A stretch of DNA of 34,427 nucleotides from Ruminococcus sp. GTDB lineage: Bacteria > Bacillota > Clostridia > Oscillospirales > Acutalibacteraceae. Every line of letters begins with the position of its first letter. Positions within the stretch are counted from its first letter, which is position 1. The stretch lies in the NCBI GenBank assembly GCA_017456845.1, contig JAFTIP010000042.1, forward strand, positions 1 through 34,427, in the 5' to 3' direction. This document shows, piece by piece, positions 31,210 to 34,427 of the stretch. The notes beneath the pieces are model-generated. The model did not search any database. It was not told the DNA's origin and saw only the letters and a program-made list of their open reading frames with translations. The translations under genes and the position numbers were made by a program.

Positions 31210-31356
31210 AATATTTACCTCAACAGTCATTGTTCACAAATAAACCTTCAGAAAATTATGAGTGCTGACAAAATTTATCTTTTCGGCGTGAGTTTTTTAA
31301 CTTTCTTACGTCTAACATATGAAAGGGTAACATCACACACAAAAAGGAGGATTTTT

Positions 31357-33354
31357 ATGAAAAAATATTTAAGTTTATTTTTGGCTTTTCTTATGGCATT
31401 AACGGCTGTTTCTGCTTTTTCAATATCAGCCGAGGTAGAAAACGAAGCGCTTTTCGGCCTGCCTGAAATAAAAGAAGGCTTTAACCGCTACTTCTTTCTT
31501 ATGCCCGAAGACTGGGTTTGGGATGAATCAGTTACCGCAGGCATATATTGGGACCAAGGCTCATCAACACCCGATGAGTGGCCAGGCTACAAAGCTCATA
31601 AAGCTGATGCCCAAAGCATTTACTATTACGATGTTCCCGAAGATGTAGAAAGTATTATCTGGAATAATTTTTATGAAAATGCCGATATATCATCCGCAAT
31701 AACAAGATACAACAAACGCACCGACTATATTGCCACTATGGATACTGAGCATAAAATCATATACGACAGAATGATTTCGGTGGTAAACAAAAGCATCTTC
31801 GACAACAACGAGCTAAGCAAAACCTACCCCACCTGCACGTGGTACAATTATTACGGAAGCGGTGAATACGGAACCAAACTCACACCCGAAGACGCCGACA
31901 CTTACCGCTACTACTTCTACTTACCGGAAGAGTGGGAAAGCTATCCCGAAAACGATGTTTACACTTTCTGGGTTGACGGCGAAAACGCTCATCAAAACTA
32001 TCCAGGCGAAAAAGCCAAAGAGACAAGTACCAAGGGTCTTTACTACTGTGATGTTCCCAAAGATGTAACCACAATCGTCTGGAACAATGCAGTTTCCCAA
32101 AATGAAACAGACTATGAGTATGTATTTTCAAGCAGTGCCGAAACCTTTAATAATGCCAACAAAGTTTTCGTTATAAATTTCGATAAGCGAATCGACTCCA
32201 AGGTTATATACTTCGGCAACTGGTACTATTACTACGGAGGCGGCGAGTACGGCCTTACCCATAGCAAAGCAAACGGTTATTACACCTGCCGTTCTTTCGG
32301 CGGAAGTAACCCCGCACCAAAGCTCGAAACCAACCGCTACTATTTCTTTATGCCAAATGACTGGGAAAATAAGCTCTCCGATGATGCAGGTATTTACTGG
32401 TGGGAAGGCACTAACGACTGCATAAATAACTGGCCCGGTTATAAGGCAAAAAAAACCGATGTAGATGGTCTTTTCTACTACGATGTTCCAAAAGACGTAA
32501 CATCAATCATCTGGAATAACTACATCAACGGCGGTACAGACCCTGATGCTGAGGTTTATAAACTTGCCAAACAGTCTGCCAACATAGGTACCGAATACTA
32601 TGAACCCAATGAAAGCGAACTTTACCCTGAAGGCTTAGAAAGCTTTGATAATATGGTATTCGTACTGGATTACAATACAATTGATTACAACACTTTTGTT
32701 TATCCTTATCCTATAAATGGTGAATGGTACTACTATTACGGTAACGGCGAATACGGAACAACTCCTGAGAAAGGCGACGTAGTATATACACAGCGTTACT
32801 TTGGCACCGCACCTGAGGATTTACCTGAGCCCACCAAACCCTTTGAGCCTGTAGTTGATGAAATAACCGTTTACTTTATCAATACTATCGGCTGGGAAGA
32901 AGTTTACATTCATCATCACACCAACTTCGGTTTTGGCGACTCCAACTCAGAGGCAGGAGAGGCTATGAAGCTTTTAGAAACCTCTGATAAAGGCAATGTG
33001 TATTATTACAATATTCCTGAGGATACCTCGTGGATTGTTTTCTCAAACGGTACTGATAAATCCCACGATGTCTCTGCTAACATCAACCACAATTCTGCCT
33101 TTGAGCTTACCGAAAAGCTGGACGGCAAGTACCTTTACACCACATATCAGCTTACAGATAAGGGCGTAATTCTTGGCGACGTAAACCTTGACGGCAAAGT
33201 AAACATTAAGGATGCAACTGCCATTCAGAAGCACCTTGCAAATATTGAAGCCATTGAAGGTTTAGGAAAGCCTTCCGCAGATTTCAACTCTGACGGCAAA
33301 ATCACAATTCAAGACGCAACAGCAATACAGAAAAGAATCGCAAATATAGCATAA
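31357..33354 (+). CDS. Secreted multi-module starch-binding-like protein with C-terminal type I dockerin
   Basis: This encodes 665 residues from ATG 31357, which follows AAGGAGG. A signal peptide covers about 1-25. Three similar modules follow (about 43-175, 183-302 and 327-468). Each has a Y(Y/F)F..P(E/N)(D/E)W opening, an aromatic YxFW or IYW stretch, WPGYKA or YPGEKA, a Y-DVP-DV--I-WNN core, and a closing WYxYYGxGEYG. Module four (about 503-600; VYFINTIGWEEVYIHHHTNF) resembles CBM26 starch-binding modules. The end (607-663) is a dockerin with two calcium loops, GDVNLDGKVNIKDATAIQKH and ADFNSDGKITIQDATAIQKR. No catalytic domain is present. Dockerins attach proteins to cohesin scaffolds, so it probably adds starch or glucan binding to a surface complex. 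Substrate and scaffold are inference. Monocistronic. Confidence 0.85.
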   Translation: MKKYLSLFLAFLMALTAVSAFSISAEVENEALFGLPEIKEGFNRYFFLMPEDWVWDESVTAGIYWDQGSSTPDEWPGYKAHKADAQSIYYYDVPEDVESIIWNNFYENADISSAITRYNKRTDYIATMDTEHKIIYDRMISVVNKSIFDNNELSKTYPTCTWYNYYGSGEYGTKLTPEDADTYRYYFYLPEEWESYPENDVYTFWVDGENAHQNYPGEKAKETSTKGLYYCDVPKDVTTIVWNNAVSQNETDYEYVFSSSAETFNNANKVFVINFDKRIDSKVIYFGNWYYYYGGGEYGLTHSKANGYYTCRSFGGSNPAPKLETNRYYFFMPNDWENKLSDDAGIYWWEGTNDCINNWPGYKAKKTDVDGLFYYDVPKDVTSIIWNNYINGGTDPDAEVYKLAKQSANIGTEYYEPNESELYPEGLESFDNMVFVLDYNTIDYNTFVYPYPINGEWYYYYGNGEYGTTPEKGDVVYTQRYFGTAPEDLPEPTKPFEPVVDEITVYFINTIGWEEVYIHHHTNFGFGDSNSEAGEAMKLLETSDKGNVYYYNIPEDTSWIVFSNGTDKSHDVSANINHNSAFELTEKLDGKYLYTTYQLTDKGVILGDVNLDGKVNIKDATAIQKHLANIEAIEGLGKPSADFNSDGKITIQDATAIQKRIANIA

Positions 33355-33358
33355 TAAG

Positions 33359-33382
33359 AGCCCTCCGATTTCTCGGAGGGCT
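33359..33382 (+). terminator. Terminator of the dockerin protein gene
   Basis: AGCCCTCCGA-type arms (33359-33368, first pair weak) pair with TCGGAGGGCT around a four-base loop, followed by TAATTC. It begins just after the stop codon. Confidence 0.8.
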
Positions 33383-33452
33383 TAATTCATTTAGCCTGAT
33401 ATAAACTTTTCTTAATCCTCCGTTTATGACCGGTTATCTCTGAGTAAACCCC

Positions 33453-33511
33453 CAAAAAGGCGATTTGCCCTCAAGGGGCTACCTTGCACAATTGCCCTGC
33501 CGTGGCTAACA
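33453..33511 (+). repeat. Dispersed two-hairpin intergenic repeat, copy B (expanded)
   Basis: AAAAAGGCGATTTGCCC begins as in the other copies, but about 22 extra bases intervene, including the small hairpin CAAGGGGCTACCTTG, before a second TTGCCC and TGCCGTGGCTAAC. The right stem is damaged here (AACAGT instead of AACGGC). Confidence 0.6.
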
Positions 33512-33541
33512 GTAAAATGCTCATTCGTTACTAACGAGCCA

Positions 33542-33570
33542 AAGAAAAACCCCGCCGTTAAGCGGGGTTT
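33542..33570. terminator. Terminator of the acyl-CoA synthetase gene
   Basis: AAACCCCGC (33547-33555) and GCGGGGTTT (33562-33570) form a 9-bp stem. On the minus strand it runs into TTTTTCTTT, so it mainly serves the synthetase gene. Confidence 0.85.
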
Positions 33571-33589
33571 CTGTAATATTTAAGTTTTC

Positions 33590-33622
33590 CAAAGGCGAAA
33601 TCGCCCTGCCGTGACTAACGGC
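33590..33622 (+). repeat. Dispersed two-hairpin intergenic repeat, copy C
   Basis: CAAAGGCGAAATCGCCC is followed by TGCCGTGACTAACGGC. Both stems are intact; relative to copy A the first has a compensated change (GGCGAAATCGCC). It abuts the stop codon of the synthetase gene. Confidence 0.75.
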
Positions 33623-34427
33623 TTATTTAATCTTTGCACGGATGATTTTACCACTGATTGTCTTGGGTAAAGAATCAACAAAGTTAACAATTCTGGGATA
33701 CTTATAAGGAGCTGTACGCTTCTTAACATACTCCTGAATTTCCTTTTTAAGTGCATCGCTTTCTACTGTACCTTGTGTGAGGATAATTGTAGCCTTAACT
33801 ACCTGACCGCGGATTTCATCAGGTGCGGCAGTAACTGCACACTCAAGAACATAAGGGAGCTCCATGATAACAGACTCAATCTCGAAGGGTCCGATACGAT
33901 AGCCCGAAGACTTGATAACATCGTCAACTCGGCCAACAAACCAGAAGTTTCCGTCTGTATCCATCCAAGCTGTATCACCTGTGTGATAATAACCATCGTG
34001 CCATACCTTTTTGGTAAGGTCGTCGTCAAGATAATAACCCATAAACAAACCACAGGGTGTGTTTTTATCTGTCTTAACGCAGATTTCGCCGATATCACCT
34101 GCTTTGCAGGGGTTGCCTTCTTTGTCAAGAATCTGAATGTCATAAAGAGGACTGGGCTTGCCCATTGAGCCAACCTTAACCTCAGTACCAACAAAGTTAC
34201 CGATAGTAAGGGTGGTTTCGGTCTGGCCGTAGCCTTCCATAAGGCTGATGCCTGTTGCCTTTAAGAACTGATGATAAACCTCAGGGTTTAAAGCTTCGCC
34301 TGCAACAGTTGCATACTTAACAGAGCTTAAGTCATACTTTGATAAATCCTGACGGATAAAGAAGCGATACATTGTAGGCGGTGCACAGAAGGTTGTGATG
34401 CCGTACTTTTTGAACAAAGGCAGAATA
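33623..34427 (-). CDS. AMP-forming acyl-CoA synthetase, C-terminal part (runs off the right edge)
   Basis: This is the last 267 complete codons of an ANL-superfamily enzyme; the frame continues past position 34427, so the TTG at 34417 is not the start. Visible motifs are YGQTETT (A5), [10 protein letters not shown] (A7), [20 protein letters not shown] (A8, with the hinge region) and [14 protein letters not shown] (A10, catalytic lysine). These enzymes activate a carboxylic acid as acyl-AMP and transfer it to coenzyme A. The pattern is closest to acetate or medium-chain acyl-CoA synthetases; the substrate-binding part is mostly outside the window, so it cannot be fixed. A terminator and a dispersed repeat follow. 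Confidence 0.92.
   Translation of the reverse strand, partial: ILPLFKKYGITTFCAPPTMYRFFIRQDLSKYDLSSVKYATVAGEALNPEVYHQFLKATGISLMEGYGQTETTLTIGNFVGTEVKVGSMGKPSPLYDIQILDKEGNPCKAGDIGEICVKTDKNTPCGLFMGYYLDDDLTKKVWHDGYYHTGDTAWMDTDGNFWFVGRVDDVIKSSGYRIGPFEIESVIMELPYVLECAVTAAPDEIRGQVVKATIILTQGTVESDALKKEIQEYVKKRTAPYKYPRIVNFVDSLPKTISGKIIRAKIK

Noticed and set aside
31258-31356. Upstream ATG at 31258 for the dockerin protein
   Set aside because: It would place 33 residues before a perfect signal peptide, while AAGGAGG stands directly before ATG 31357.
1-34427. CRISPR arrays, tRNAs, rRNAs, insertion sequences, prophage genes
   Set aside because: No regular repeat-spacer arrays, tRNA-like folds, transposases or phage proteins were seen on either strand.

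Overview
The window looks like a chromosomal segment of a low- to mid-GC member of the Clostridia, most likely a gut Ruminococcaceae/Oscillospiraceae relative. The signs are a spore-former gene (spoVT), a Gram-positive style division and cell-wall (dcw) cluster, an era-yqzL-recO-mutS2 order, a secreted repeat protein ending in a type I dockerin like those of Ruminococcus amylosomes/cellulosomes, and strong AAGGAGG-type ribosome binding sites. This placement is inference from gene content; no rRNA or tRNA gene is present to test it.

Layout. (1) 1-1400: visibly A/T-rich accessory DNA with the 5' part of a nuclease-methyltransferase restriction-modification gene, preceded by a tiny Xre-type regulator with a strong promoter that lies inside an imperfect inverted repeat. 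(2) 1430-2029: spoVT behind a long hairpin that contains its ribosome binding site. (3) 2108-3049: an ornithine-cyclodeaminase-family gene with its own promoter. (4) 3178-15604, all minus: the dcw cluster, transcribed mraZ-rsmH-ftsL-PBP(SpoVD type)-[unknown 140-aa protein]-mraY-ftsW-murG-murA-ftsQ-ftsZ. It starts at a near-consensus promoter followed by MraZ-type 10-bp repeats. The Mur ligases are absent, and the unknown protein sits where murE/murF usually lie and faintly resembles part of a Mur ligase central domain. (5) 15759-19184, minus: uvrC-rsmD-coaD-coiled-coil gene. (6) 19377-24584, minus: ylxM-ffh-rpsP-khpA, then a hairpin and a perfect-consensus promoter, then a BspA-like leucine-rich-repeat surface protein gene-rimM-trmD, then separately promoted ptsH. 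(7) 24884-31079, plus: phoH-ybeY-dgkA-era-yqzL-recO-mutS2. (8) 31357-33354, plus: a secreted protein with three similar starch-binding-like modules, a fourth CBM26-like module and a dockerin. (9) 33623-34427, minus: the 3' part of an AMP-forming acyl-CoA synthetase.

Most genes are housekeeping. They link peptidoglycan lipid-linked precursor synthesis (MurA, MraY, MurG, undecaprenol kinase) and septation (FtsZ, FtsQ, FtsL, FtsW, PBP) with ribosome maturation and protein targeting (RsmH, RsmD, RimM, TrmD, Era, YbeY, Ffh, RpsP) and repair (UvrC, RecO, MutS2). The less ordinary content is at the two ends and between genes: the R-M/regulator pair, the spoVT hairpin, a dispersed two-hairpin intergenic repeat of about 32 bp in four copies, the surface protein inside the rimM/trmD operon, and the dockerin protein. 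No CRISPR array, prophage, insertion sequence, tRNA or rRNA was seen.
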